Shown here piece by piece: positions 45,355 to 58,153 of a DNA stretch of 60,000 nucleotides. Under the pieces are notes generated by a model. It had not been told where the DNA came from, ran no database searches, and was given only the letters and a program-made list of their open reading frames with translations. The position numbers and the translations under genes were made by a program. Source of the DNA: Neocallimastix lanati (nom. inval.) (Eukaryota; Neocallimastigomycota; Neocallimastigomycetes; Neocallimastigales; Neocallimastigaceae); the NCBI GenBank assembly GCA_016946835.1, contig JACVTC010000099.1:586501-646500 (forward strand), in the 5' to 3' direction. Each line of letters opens with the position of its first letter. Within the stretch, counting starts at the first letter, position 1.

Positions 45355-47364
45355 TTAGTTTTCAGCTTGAGTAGCTTCTTCAGCAGAATCTTCAGCAGAA
45401 TCAACTTCAATATTAGCATCAACTTCTTCAGCATCATCATTGTCAGAAACTTCGTCATTATTGTTCTTTAAGCTTTCTAAGCCATTTTTGACAATTTGAG
45501 TCATTTCTTGGTTAGTGTTGTTAGCATTTTCACCATCAGCAATCATGTATTCTAAAGCCCAAATGGCATTGTCAGTACAAGCCTTAGAGGAAGCAGAATC
45601 TTCAATAGCCTTAGTAAGCTTTTGAGCAGAAGATAATTCTTCAGCAGCAACATTAGAACAGAAAGCACCTTCTTCATTCTTAGCACAGCTGACTGCAGCA
45701 ACACCAGCATCTAAAATAATGTTAGAGAAGGAGTCACTCTTAATCTTCTTTTGTTCTTCTTCTGGAAGAGATTGGCAAGAAGAAAGAACAGATATTGGAT
45801 TAGCGAGGTAAGTTTGACATTCAGAAGAATTATAGTTACCACATAATTGGTCAACATCATTACCTTGGAAACACTTGGATTGGTATTGAGCAATGTCATC
45901 TAAACATTGTTGAGATGGATTGGAGGCCTTCTTGTCTTGTAATTTCTTTAAACCTTCATTAACAATTTGAGTCATTTCTTGGTTAGTATTGTTAGCATTT
46001 TCACCATCAGCAATCATGTATTCTAAAGCCCAAATGGCATTGTCAGTACAAGCCTTAGAGGAAGCAGAATCTTCAATAGCCTTAGTAAGCTTTTGAGCAG
46101 AAGATAATTCTTCAGCAGCAACATTAGAACAGAAAGCACCTTCTTCATTCTTAGCACAGCTGACTGCAGCAACACCAGCATCTAAAATAATGTTAGAGAA
46201 GGAGTCACTCTTAATCTTCTTTTGTTCTTCTTCTGGAAGAGATTGGCAAGAAGAAAGAACAGATATTGGATTAGCGAGGTAAGTTTGACATTCAGAAGAA
46301 TTATAGTTACCACATAATTGGTCAACATCATTACCTTGGAAACACTTGGATTGGTATTGAGCAATGTCATCTAAACATTGTTGAGATGGATTGGAGGCCT
46401 TTTTGTCTTGTAATTTCTTTAAACCTTCATTAACAATTTGAGTCATTTCTTGGTTAGTATTGTTAGCATTTTCACCATCAGCAATCATGTATTCTAAAGC
46501 CCAAATGGCATTGTCAGTACAAGCCTTAGAAGAAGCAGAATCTTCAATAGCCTTAGTAAGCTTTTGAGCAGAAGATAATTCTTCAGCAGCAACATTAGAA
46601 CAGAAAGCACCTTCTTCATTCTTAGCACAGCTGACTGCAGCAACACCAGCATCTAAAATGATGTTAGAGAAGGAGTCACTCTTAATTTTCTTTTGTTCTT
46701 CTTCTGGAAGAACGTTGCAAGAAAGAAAAGTTTCCATTGGATTAGCGAGGTAAGTTTGACATTCAGAAGAGTTATAGTTACCACATAATTGGTCAACATC
46801 ATTACCTTGGAAACACTTGGATTGATGTTCAGCAATTTCCTTTAAGCATTGTTCAGAAAGAGTATTCTTAATGTTGGAATCGTTAACGTTACTACCATCA
46901 GAAAGCATGTATTTTAATACCCAAGTAGCATTATCAGTACAAGCCTTAGAAGCAGCAGAATCGTTTATAGCTTTAACAAACTTTTCATTATCACTAATAC
47001 TTTCAGTAGCAGCAGAAGAACAGTATTCACCGTTTTCGTTTTTACCACAGCTAACAGCAGCAATACCAGCATTAACAATAACTTTACTGTAAACATCGCT
47101 CATAATTTTAGCTTGTTCTTCTTGAGATAAAGATTGACAAGCTGGAACAGCAACTGTTGGGTTAGCAATGAAATTTTGACATCTTTCAGAGTTGTATTCA
47201 GAACAAAGTTGGTTAACATCAGCATTGTTGAAACAATTATCAAATTCAGCAACACCTAAGAGGCATTGTTCTTGAGTATCTCTCTTAACTTTATTATTTT
47301 CTAAAGAGAAAGCAAGAACTGAAGTAGCGGAGAAGATAGATAAAATTTTACTGAAGACTCTCAT
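45355..47364 (-). CDS. Secreted protein with four cysteine-rich repeats of about 157 residues
   Basis: A 669-residue single-exon protein I do not recognise as a named family. Residues 1-18 look like a signal peptide (MRVFSKILSIFSATSVLA). A KR pair at 27-28 could be a Kex2-type cleavage site. Then come four tandem repeats, each with eight cysteines in the same order: QC, CF, LC, EC or RC, SC or AC, SC, FC or YC, AC. The core phrases are DVDQLCGNYNSSECQTYLAN and SKACTDNAIWALEYMIADG. Repeat 1 is the most divergent; repeats 2 to 4 are nearly identical over most of their length, with a DNA period of 471 bp. The C-terminal ~35 residues are very acidic. Even cysteine count suggests four disulfide-bonded modules. 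A cell-surface or secreted structural or binding role is inference. Codon use is less AT-biased than neighbours, which suggests strong expression. Confidence 0.9.
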   Translation of the reverse strand: MRVFSKILSIFSATSVLAFSLENNKVKRDTQEQCLLGVAEFDNCFNNADVNQLCSEYNSERCQNFIANPTVAVPACQSLSQEEQAKIMSDVYSKVIVNAGIAAVSCGKNENGEYCSSAATESISDNEKFVKAINDSAASKACTDNATWVLKYMLSDGSNVNDSNIKNTLSEQCLKEIAEHQSKCFQGNDVDQLCGNYNSSECQTYLANPMETFLSCNVLPEEEQKKIKSDSFSNIILDAGVAAVSCAKNEEGAFCSNVAAEELSSAQKLTKAIEDSASSKACTDNAIWALEYMIADGENANNTNQEMTQIVNEGLKKLQDKKASNPSQQCLDDIAQYQSKCFQGNDVDQLCGNYNSSECQTYLANPISVLSSCQSLPEEEQKKIKSDSFSNIILDAGVAAVSCAKNEEGAFCSNVAAEELSSAQKLTKAIEDSASSKACTDNAIWALEYMIADGENANNTNQEMTQIVNEGLKKLQDKKASNPSQQCLDDIAQYQSKCFQGNDVDQLCGNYNSSECQTYLANPISVLSSCQSLPEEEQKKIKSDSFSNIILDAGVAAVSCAKNEEGAFCSNVAAEELSSAQKLTKAIEDSASSKACTDNAIWALEYMIADGENANNTNQEMTQIVKNGLESLKNNNDEVSDNDDAEEVDANIEVDSAEDSAEEATQAEN
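45480..46835 (-). repeat. 471-bp tandem coding repeat (three near-identical units)
   Basis: Internal landmarks recur exactly 471 bases apart, for example the TCTAAAATAATG or TCTAAAATGATG string at 45711, 46182 and 46653. The last two units (nearest 45480) are almost base-identical, including synonymous sites, which points to recent duplication or gene conversion. Confidence 0.9.
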
Positions 47365-47649
47365 GTTGATTTTATTTAATTATTTATTTATTATTTATTA
47401 TATTAGTTGTATTATTTTGTGTTTGTTTTCTCTATTTAAATTAATAATTTATTATTTTTATTATTATTTATAAATAATTTATTTTTTTTTCTATTTCTTG
47501 TAATAATTGTTATAATCTAAATAATAATAATATATAGACTTTAAACAATTTTTAAATATTTAATTTTATTTTTATTTTTACTTTTTTTATTTATTTTATT
47601 GTTTGGAAAAAAATTTTTTTGAAGAAAAATTTTTAATTTATATACTTTT

Positions 47650-47680
<31 letters not shown>

Positions 47681-50600
47681 AAGGTGGTTAATTTTTTAAA
47701 TAAATTAAAAACTTAAGTAAATAATTTTTTAAATCTTCTATTTTAAATTTAATTTCATCATAAATTCTTTTCTGAAAAAAAACACTATCAATTGTATAAT
47801 TAAATAATTTAATTTAATAATTTATTTTTTAAAAATAATCTTAATTAATAACTTCTTCAAAACCTTTGTGTAACATAATTATTTTTTTCTTATGATTAAT
47901 GCAATTGCATAAAAAAGAATTACCATTCTAGATTCTATTATACCTTTTATTAATAAAAAAATAACTTTATTTGTTAATAAAATAATACCTAAATAACCTT
48001 CAAGAATTTTTTGAATGCTAAGTAAGTATTTATAATAAATATTAATATATTATTACATTTTACTACGATTATTCTTTTATAAAAAGTTTATTATTTTATT
48101 TAGAATTTTTTTTCTTTTTTTTTTTTTTTTAAAAAAAATTGCTTATATATATTCTGGAAATTCAAATTAAATATATATATATATATTTTTCATTTTCATA
48201 GATAAATAATACATATATTTGTATATATTTATAAAAAAATATATTTTATTATAATTATATATATACAAAAAATAAATAAATAAATAAATAATTATGAACT
48301 ATATTTGCATAAATTAATACATATTTTCATAATTAATATTTAAAAAAAAATAAAAAAAATAAAAAAATAGTAACAACAAATAAATATGACATTTCAATAT
48401 AAAATTAGTATAAAATTAATATTCATCTTTTTTTTCTATTTATAATGAATTAAATATAAATATCTATAATAAATATTATAATATATTTATTCATATATGT
48501 AGAATAATTTTTATATATAATTAATTACATATAAGTTTTTTTTTTTTTTTTAAGGTTTTTTCTTATTAATTATTCATAAATTAAATATATTAATAGAAAA
48601 TTAGATATTTTTTAAATAATAGTAAAAAAAATATATATATATATTATTATTTCAGTTCTAAAAAAAGTTTATTTTTTTTTTTTTATTATTCTTTTTCTCT
48701 TCCTTTTTTTTTTTTTTTTATTATTATTTTTTGTTTCTGCTATTATTATTATTATTATCTTTAAAGATAATTAAAATTTTATACTATTTCTTTTTATATT
48801 CTTTAATAAAAATATAAAAAAAAAAGAAATTGATTAAATAAGAATTATAAACTCTATTTTTTGAGATAATCTTTTTTTTTTTTTTTAACTTTAAGTTGAT
48901 TATCAATTTATGATTTCAAGAAACAGTTTCAGTGCCTTCAATATACATTTTGTGTTTATTAATATTACATTTTGTAAATTATATTTAAGGTTGTAACGTT
49001 GATCATACCATGCAAATATTTTTTTTTTTAAACTTATTCAATAGTGATATGCAATAAAATTCATAAATGTTTACAACATTAGAGTGTAGAAAAAAAAAAT
49101 TTTTTTTTTTGTTCAATTTTTATATATTAATTTCTAAAACGGAAATTATTTTAAAATTTTATAATAAAATTGTACCTTTTTTTTTTTTTAAATTAACTAT
49201 GTTTTAAAAAATATAAAAATTTATATATTAAAACTAATTTTTATATAATAATATAAATATTAGTTTTAAATAATATATTACTAATTTATTTATTATTTAT
49301 TTGGTAATATATTTTATAATATATTACAATATATTGAATACATAATATAAAATTTTTTTATTTCAAATTTTGACTCAAAATTCATAAATTTAATTAAACT
49401 TTTAAATAATTATTTATTATTATTTATTAACTATAATATATTAATAATATTAGTTTAATATAATGAAAGATTTTTCATTTAAAACTATATGATTAAACCT
49501 AAATATATATATACAAAATAATTATAAACTTTAAAACTATTAATTAAAAATTTAAATTATTTTTTAAAGTATATTCTGATTTAATAAATTACAATATATA
49601 TTAAAATTCACTATAACATATAATATAATTAAATTGATATCAACATTTATTTTTTTTTTACATAAATTACTTTTTAAAATTTTACTTTATTCTCTATAAT
49701 ATTTTTATTTTTTTTTTTTTTTTTAAATTCTTTTACCTTTTTTCATATTTTTTTATTTATTAATATTAGACCCTTTTTCATATTTTTTCATATTATTGTA
49801 TACAATATCATAAATTGCATATATAAATTAATATTCTTATACTAAATTAATAATTATAAACTTTTTTAAATTTTATGACAAGTTATGATATAAATTAAAT
49901 GGAATAGTAAATATTATTAAATAAAAGTTTTCTTATGATGCTATTAAAATAATTCTATTATAATAGTTCTTTTATCATTATTCTAATATTACCATTCTAT
50001 TATTATCATTCCATTATTACTATATCCTATTATTTTTGAATGTAAAAGTTTGTAATTAATTATTTAAAAAAAATAAATAAAAGTATACATTAATATCTTT
50101 AAAATACTATAAAAAAATATATATTTTTTTCTAAGTAATATGTTTTATAATATAAATAAAAATTCAAAATATAGACAAATTGCTTATACTAATAAAAAAG
50201 GAAAAATTTACAAAAACCTCCAAACATTAATGCATTATTGATATCAATTATATGCTATTCATTATTTTTATTAATTATTAATAGTATTTGATTAACTTCA
50301 AATGTATATGCATAATTTGTTAAATGATATATATTAAATTTATCTTAATTTAAGCTAACAATATAAATTACTAAAATATGAATTAAATCACTAAGTTTTA
50401 TGAGACCAACTATATATATATATATATTTAAACCTCGGGTTTCTTTTCCAATGGAATTTATATTTAAAGTATTTTTGGATAAATATACCAATAAATAAGT
50501 CAACTTTTATTATTTTTTTTAAAATAAAATAACCAAAAGAAATTTCGATTTTTCAATCTAGGTTATCAATATTCATGATTTTGTTTTGATTTTATTTGGT

Positions 50601-50825
50601 ATTGTATGTTTTTTTTTACCATATAATTAATATTTATATTCATATATTTTTTGTTTTTATTACTTATATATATTATATAAATTATAGTTTACATCAAAAA
50701 GTATTAATTTGTAAAAAAAAAAAAAAAAATTATTTTTTTTATATATATTATGTTTTTTTTTTTTTTTTTTAATTATTTAATTTTAAAATGGTTGGTCCAC
50801 AATGAAACATAATAATTATAAATTT
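47365..50825. other. Long AT-rich region without a gene
   Basis: The first ~100 bases are the probable promoter and 5' UTR of the minus-strand gene. An (AT)n run lies at 47657-47680. Several T runs follow (48117-48130, 48538-48552, 48702-48719, 50751-50770). No coding-like stretch or known element was found. Confidence 0.55.
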
Positions 50826-51055
50826 AATTAAATATTAATTATAATTAAAAATTATATAGAAATCTAAAAATTTAATTAAATATTAATTATAATTAAAATT
50901 TATATGGAAATCTAAAAATTTAATTAAATATTAATTATAATTAAAAATTATATGGAAATTTAAAAATTTAATTAAATAATAATTATAATTAAAATTTATA
51001 TGGAAATCTAAAAATTTAATTAAATAATAATTATAATTAAAAATTATATAGATTT
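50826..51055. repeat. Tandem repeat, about 50-base unit, four to five copies
   Basis: The unit is TTTAATTAAATATTAATTAT, AATTAAAAATTATATGGAAA and TCTAAAAA, repeated with minor changes (ATA/ATG, TATT/TAAT). Confidence 0.8.
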
Positions 51056-52444
51056 CATTTTCGAAGTTTAATAAATTAATTACATAATGTTTACATAATG
51101 TTATATTGAAATTATAATAATTAAAAAATATAATAAAGGTTATAAATAAACTATCTTAGTAAAATAAAATTTTATTTATTCTTTTAACTTTTGTATTTTT
51201 TTTTCTTTTCAAAAATACAAATTACAATATATGAGTATTAATATAAAAACCTAACATATTTTATTTTGTTTCCAATTATTAGATTGCTAAGAACTAAACT
51301 TTTGCTTAGCTTATTAGCGTCATATAAATTATACACAAATCTAAAAGTAATTTATGGTTATATACAAAAAATAAAATACTTTGCATCATCTTCAAATATA
51401 TAAATTTAATAGTGATTTATTTTTATTAATTCATACAAAAATAATTTTTAAAGTGTTTAAAACAATTATACTTTTTTTTAAAATATTAATAAACATAATA
51501 ATAATTCCTATTTTTGGATTTGATATCCTAACCTATCATAACAATTAATTCACAATATTTATTATTTATTTTAAACAAATAATTGTAAATTATATATATA
51601 TAATTATATTAATATTACTTTTAAAAAAAATTTAAAATAAAAATAATTATTATGATGATTATTATTTGAATTGTTTGTTGTAATTAGCATTACTGTTTTT
51701 AAAAATTTATTGTCTCATTAATAAATACTTTCATATATTTATTTTTATTTGGACTTTTTTTTTTTTTTTTTTTTTTTACAACATGTCATCAAATATAAAA
51801 TGATAGAAAAAAATTTAATAAAAATTTGTAATGATAAACATATATGTTAATATAAATTTTTATATTTAATTAGATTCAATTATTATTAAATTTATTTATT
51901 ATATTAAATGTTATAAAATTTTATATAATCCAATATTACATATAAAAATATATAGAATCATCGAAATTCTATATTAAAATTTATTTCTTTTTGTTGAATC
52001 AAACAAAAAAAAAAAAAAACTACAATAAAATTATTTGTAAAATATTATATTTTATTAAAAAAAAAATATATCACTATTATTATTATTATTATTATTATTA
52101 TTTGGTTATTTATAAATTATTATTTAAAAGTTATTATAAACTTCGGTATATTTATGTTACATTTTTTAAGGTAAATTGTATTCGAAATATTATTATGATA
52201 ATATTTATAGATTTATTGTTATGAATTTATTTAAATTAAAAAAATAATAACAATAAAATAATTAGGTTTATAAAATGATATAATGTTTAGTATTTTTTTT
52301 TTTTTTTTTTTTTTTTCATGTAGTCCATTTTTTTGACTTTGGGTTTTAGGATACATTATATAATATGAAAATTTGCTTCATAATAGTTCATTCATCTAAA
52401 ATATAAAATAAAAATACTTATAATATTATTTTTTTTTTTTTATT
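51056..52444. other. AT-rich spacer
   Basis: T runs at 51757-51777 and 52291-52315 and an (ATT)n run at 52074-52101. A slightly GC-richer patch at 51280-51325 (GCTAAGAACTAAACTTTTGC) is unexplained. No gene. Confidence 0.5.
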
Positions 52445-52715
52445 TTTATTTTACTTACTTCCTGTATGTACTGCCTTTGGTTTCAGCCCCTTTGGAGCAG
52501 TGAGAATATTAAAGTAGTTACACACTTTCATATTGGCAGAACTGTTCCCTGCTGGACGACCATATAATGTGTATTCAGCAATGACGCTCTGACATGCATA
52601 TTATTTCTGAGAATTTTCAAGTACCCTTTTTCTCGAAGTGTTTCTCCAGTTCATAACTTCCCTTTGAAGCTATAGGTCAGTATAACCTAACCCATGAAAA
52701 ATAAGTACTAGCTCA
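52445..52715 (-). mobile_element. SINE-like retroposon, same family as 20213-20450
   Basis: In minus orientation it begins near GGGTTAGGTTATACTG and passes AATAATATGCATGTCAGAG. It then carries AGCGTCATTGCTGAATACAC (compare AGCGTCAATGCTGAAGAAAC in the LINE tail) and the GGGGCTGAAACCAAAGGCAG 3' part. It ends in an A-rich tail, which is the T run before 52448 on the plus strand. Noncoding and less AT-rich than its flanks. Confidence 0.5.
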
Positions 52716-53080
52716 CTTGGTAATTATGTAAATATCAGAAAGATTGTAGTTTAGTGGAATATCTAACTCACCAAGTAGAATATTTCTACATGGACACATG
52801 AAATCATGCACCCAAATGTTAATTCTCTTGTAAATATATTATATAACAGTACTTGCGTAACCCTCTCAGGCCCATAGTTAGGACAGTATCTTGTCTATAT
52901 TAGGAAATTTAGAATAATATTATGTATATAAGGGGAAATACTTACCTGTAACCCTAACCATCATACTCCGTAAAAACCTGGAAAATGGTTAGAGGGCTTG
53001 ACCGAACTAGGTGTCTTATTTATGCTAGCCCACGGACTAACAACCAGGATATAATCTAGTTCATACTTTTAATAAGGATA
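52716..53080 (-). mobile_element. Retroposon-like block related to 32380-32810
   Basis: Adjacent to the previous element. It shares ordered landmarks with the block inside the MULE: GGGTTACG near 52855, AATACTTACCTG at 52938-52949, an ACCCTAACC stretch, GGAAAATGG near 52980, GCCC, and AACAACCAG at 53039-53047. A TAGTTTAGTGG string at about 52749-52759 on the plus strand resembles a tRNA A box, but no B box follows. Noncoding. Confidence 0.4.
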
Positions 53081-54897
53081 TTAAATAATTGTGAAAAAAA
53101 ATATTAAATAATAATTATAATAATACTTTAAAATAGTTTTAACTGTTATAAAAAAAATTAATAAAATAAAGTAAAATAAAATTGAACCAATAATATTTGA
53201 AAGAAAAAAAAAGAAATGGTAAAATATAAAAATATATCATTATATATTATAGAATATAAATATTTAATATATTATTATATAGAAATTTATTATACATATA
53301 ATAGAATATAATTTAATTTATATGTAATAAATTAAAATAAAAATACTGATAAAAATGGTAATAACAATGGAAAAATTAGCTTGAAATGACCTTTTTAATA
53401 TAAATTTTATTTTATATAAAAAAGTTTATAAAGTCTGGGGGAAATTTTAAAACATCGGTTCTGTATATTGAAATGAAAAAAAACCCCACATTAGATAAAT
53501 AAAAATTTTTTTTTTTTTTAAAAAAAAAGATTATAACAAAAAAAAAAAATAATAAAATATTTTCTTATATTCATAAATATATAATTATCAATGTTTTTAT
53601 ATACTAATAAACATATAAATATCAATCAAATAATTTTTGTTATATTTACAATTTTTTTTTTTTTCATAATAAATCATATTATACAAATCTAATTTAAAAC
53701 TTAAATACTACCTCCATTTTTTTTTTTTTATTTAATAAATTGAGAATAAACACATAAAAAATATTTTAATATAAAAATTTATATTACTGGTAATATTGAT
53801 GTTTACAATATTTATGTATTTTTAATATATAATTTTTTTTAATTATTAAAGATCGTTTAATTACATTACATTTTAATACATTATATACATTTTTCATATA
53901 ATTCACTTATTCTATCAATAATTATTAATATTATGATTATTACTATTATTTATTATTTATTAGTTTTATTATTTATTAGTCATTATTTATTATTTTTAAT
54001 TATTATATTACTTATTATTAATTATTTATTATTTATCTTTTAATATTATTATTATTATAATTATTATTTTTTCATATGTTTTTTATTTATTTTTTGGTTT
54101 AATACTTAGAATATTCTTCTTCAAGGATAATTTTTAATTATGAATAAAAAAAAATTTTATATATACCTAGATTTCTGATAATTTTAAAGTATTTTATAAA
54201 TAAAAACATATAGTTATTAGAATTTAAATATATATAATTGTTTTCCATAATAAAAATTTATTCAAAAAAATTTTTTTTATTTAAATTTATATTTAAATAA
54301 TAGAGATCACATTTAAAATGTTTTTTATTATAGTAGTATAATAAAATTATCAATATTATATTAACAATTAATATAATTACTAATATAATTAAAAATAAAT
54401 TACTATAAAACTATATTAAAAAAGTAATATTTAAATTTTTATTTAAAAAGCATGATTTTATAGTATATCTGTATAATAATGAAATAAATTGTAAATGAAT
54501 AAAGTTATGTCATTTGAATATTAAATTATATATTGAAAAACTAAAACGAAACAAAATCTCAATAAAATAATATTTTTGAAATATATTTGTCAAGCCACAG
54601 GTATTGAAGTAAATTTATCTTTTATTCAAAATAATTAAAAAAAAAAGGGGAATAATAATTAGTACTTATTTGATATATATAAAACATATAATAGTTTGAA
54701 ATACATGAAAGTTTTATTATAATATGCAACCAAAAAGAGTAAATTAATTTAACTATTGCTAGATTAAATAAATAATAGATTGAAATAAAAAAAAAATAAA
54801 AAATAAAAAGTAGTAATAACGAAGATACATGAATATAAAAGATAATCGTAATTCTTAATAATTATTATTATCATAATATCCTTTTTTTTTTTTTTTT
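53081..54897. other. AT-rich region without a gene
   Basis: Simple sequence. Patches such as GTCTGGGGGAAATTTT (about 53431) and AACCCCACATTAG (about 53481) stand out only by composition. Nothing recognised. Confidence 0.5.
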
Positions 54898-55950
54898 TTA
54901 AATAAAATAAAATATTATAAAATAAATAGTTGAAATATAAATATAAAGTACAGATTGAATAAAATAAAATCAAATAAAATAAAATAAATAGTTGAAATAT
55001 AAATATAAACAGATTGAATAAAATAAAATAAATAAAATAAAATAAAATAAAATAAAATAAAATAAAATAAAATAAAATAAAATAAAATAAAATAAATAGT
55101 AGAATATGAATATAAAGTACAGATTGAATAAAATAAAATAAAATAAAATAAAATAAAATAAAATAAAATAAAATAAAATAAAATAAAATAAAATAAAATA
55201 AAATAAAATAAAATAAAATAAAATAAAATAAAATAAAATAAAATAAAATAAAATAAAATAAAATAAAATAAAATAAAATAAAATAAAATAAAATAAAATA
55301 AAATAAAATAAATAAAATAAAATAAAATAAAATAAAATAAAATAAAATAAAATAAAATAAAATAAAATAAAATAAAATAAAATAAAATAAAATAAAATAA
55401 AATAAAATAAAATAAAATAAAATAAAATAAAATAAAATAAAATAAAATAAAATAAAATAAAATAAAATAAAATAAAATAAAATAAATAAAATAAAATAAA
55501 ATAAAATAAAATAAAATAAAATAAAATAAAATAAAATAAAATAAAATAAAATAAAATAAAATAAAATAAAATAAAATAAAATAAAATAAAATAAAATAAA
55601 ATAAAATAAATAAAATAAAATAAAATAAAATAAATAAATAAAATAAAATAAAATAAAATAAAATAAAATAAAATAAAATAAAATAAAATAAAATGAAATA
55701 AAATAAAATAAAATAAAATAAAATAAAATAAAATAAATAGTAGAATATAAATATAAGTACAGATTGAATAAAATAAAATAAAATAAAATAAAAAAAATAG
55801 TTGAAATATAAATATAAACAGATTGAATAAAATAAAAAAAAATAAAATAAAATAAAATAAAATAAAATAAAATAAAATAAAATAAAATAAAATAAAATAA
55901 ATAGTTGAAATATGAATATAAAGTACAAATTGAATAAAATAAAATAAAAA
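54898..55950. repeat. (AAAAT)n pentanucleotide array with interspersed ~35-base unit
   Basis: About 1 kb of AAAATAAAAT... interrupted near both ends by copies of TAGTTGAAATATAAATATAA plus AGTACAGATTGAAT (near 54926, 54986, 55096, 55737, 55797 and 55900). The length-preserving period lets the minus strand stay open for 337 codons of Phe/Ile/Leu/Tyr only; that is not a gene. Confidence 0.95.
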
Positions 55951-56051
55951 TTTAATATAATAAATTAATAAAATATATATATTATGAAAATAAAAATAAT
56001 AATAATATATATTATATAAAAAAAATAATACTAATAAAATAATAATATTAA

Positions 56052-56136
<85 letters not shown>

Positions 56137-56177
56137 TTAAAGAACAAAGAAATAAATAAATAATAAATCGAATAAAA

Positions 56178-56217
<40 letters not shown>

Positions 56218-56575
56218 ATTTTTGTATATAATATATATATATATTAATACATTAATTTTATAAATAATTAATAAACAAAACATATATTATTAATGAAAAT
56301 TATATGTTTATATTTTATTTATTCTTTTTCTTTAGTATTAATATATAAATTTAAAAATATTTATTGTTTCATCTAAGAAAATTTATTATGTATAATATTT
56401 TAATTTTTATGATAATATGATTTTTGCTAAATAGTAATTAATTTATTCATAATTTGAAATATATTTATATTTTTCAAATTATATATATTAGTTATTTATA
56501 AAAGGTATATAAATTGGTTACCTTTATATTAAAATAATTTTTTTTTTTTTTTTTAAAAATATATTCAATTATAAA
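55951..56575. other. Spacer with an (AAT)n microsatellite
   Basis: (AAT)n at about 56057-56133 and an (AT)n run at 56186-56214. The right part borders the 3' end of the TFIIIC gene and may contain its 3' UTR or a last small exon. Confidence 0.6.
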
Positions 56576-56970
56576 TTAATAATGAAAAAATATAAATAAT
56601 AAATAATTAAATAAGTTATTAGTAATTATCTTATTATTTTTACTTATTTTATATATTTTTATATTAATTAAATATTTACCACAATAAATACATGATTTAA
56701 AGTGATTTTGAATATCTTTTACAATTAATGGAACACTTATATTTGATCTAGGGTGTGTATCAACTAATGCTTTGCAAAAACAACTTTGACAAGATTTGAT
56801 ATATGGTGTATTTGTAATTAATAAACTGTTGGAACAACGATCTTTTTATTTTTATTTTGTTTTGTTTTGTTTTTGTTTTGTTTTTATAAATAAATATATA
56901 AAATTTTTTATAAATATTACGAATATAAGTTTTTTATATGAATAATATATATATATATTAGATTAATTAA

Positions 56971-57023
<53 letters not shown>

Positions 57024-57752
57024 ATTTTACCCCATGAATGATTATTTTCACATACTCCATAAGATATTGATTTGAATGAGATGCGTATTACCATTAAAAA
57101 GTTAAAGAAAACAACAAAAGAAATACATATATATATATATTAATAAATAACAATGAAAATAAATATTACTATCAACTATATTTTATAATATATAAAGGAT
57201 ATCTGTTAAACACGCAGGGCACTTTTCCCGACAAGTTAGTTTAAATATATCATCTTCTTCTAATTTATTATTATTCTTATTCTTATTTTCTTCTTTTTCA
57301 TCATCATCATCTTCTTTTTTAATACTTTTTGATTCAGATTCATTAATATTTTTTTTATCGATTGTCATTATTTCTTGTTTTTCCACTTCTATTGAAAAAT
57401 TTTCTTTTTCTTCCTCATTTTCTTTTTGTTTTTCCATTTCCATTTCTTTTGCTTTTAATTCTTTTTCTTTTTCTTTCTTCTCTTTTTCCCTTTTCTCCAT
57501 TACTCCTGATTCTATATCATCAATTATAGATAATTCATTATCAATATTAACTTCAATTTTTGTACAACTTTTTTTAATACGACAATAGATTTTTTTTACG
57601 ATTGGTATTAAATCCTTATTAATTTTATAATTTAGAATAATTGAATCACAAATAAGTAATATTGATATTACTGAACGTTCTATATAAAAAAATTAATTAA
57701 ATAAATAATATTTTAATTGTTCATTTAATATATTGCTTATAGATATATAAAC

Positions 57753-57808
<56 letters not shown>

Positions 57809-58118
57809 TACTATTAATTTATGTATGTATATAATTTTTAAATTATTGTAATAGTTACCATCTTCATAATACTTGGATAAATCTATTTTATTAAATAACA
57901 TAATGAAATTTCTTGAAATATAATTTCGAATAATTTCTACATTTCTTTCTTTTATTTTTTCAACTTTCTTTGAATGATTTTCTGTTAATAAAAACTATAT
58001 ATTTATTGTTACTATTATTATTATTATTATTATTTATATTTATATTTATATTTATATTTATATTTATATTTATATATTTATATTTATATTTATATATATA
58101 TATTTATATTTATATGTA

Positions 58119-58153
<35 letters not shown>

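Noticed and set aside
46871-47092. 73-codon plus-strand frame and the 60-62-codon minus-strand frames at 45711, 46182 and 46653
   Set aside because: Shadows of the four-repeat secreted protein in other frames, repeated at its 471-bp period.
54915-55928. 337-codon open frame on the minus strand, rich in Phe, Ile, Leu and Tyr
   Set aside because: It is the translation of the (AAAAT)n array; a stop-free pentamer period keeps it open. There is no start context or variation expected of a protein.
57183-57204. Reading the TFIIIC protein as ending naturally at CPACLTDILYIL
   Set aside because: The rest of the zinc finger (CENNHSWDRC, SCQSC, CIYC) is encoded immediately downstream and joins in frame when the AT-AC intron is removed.
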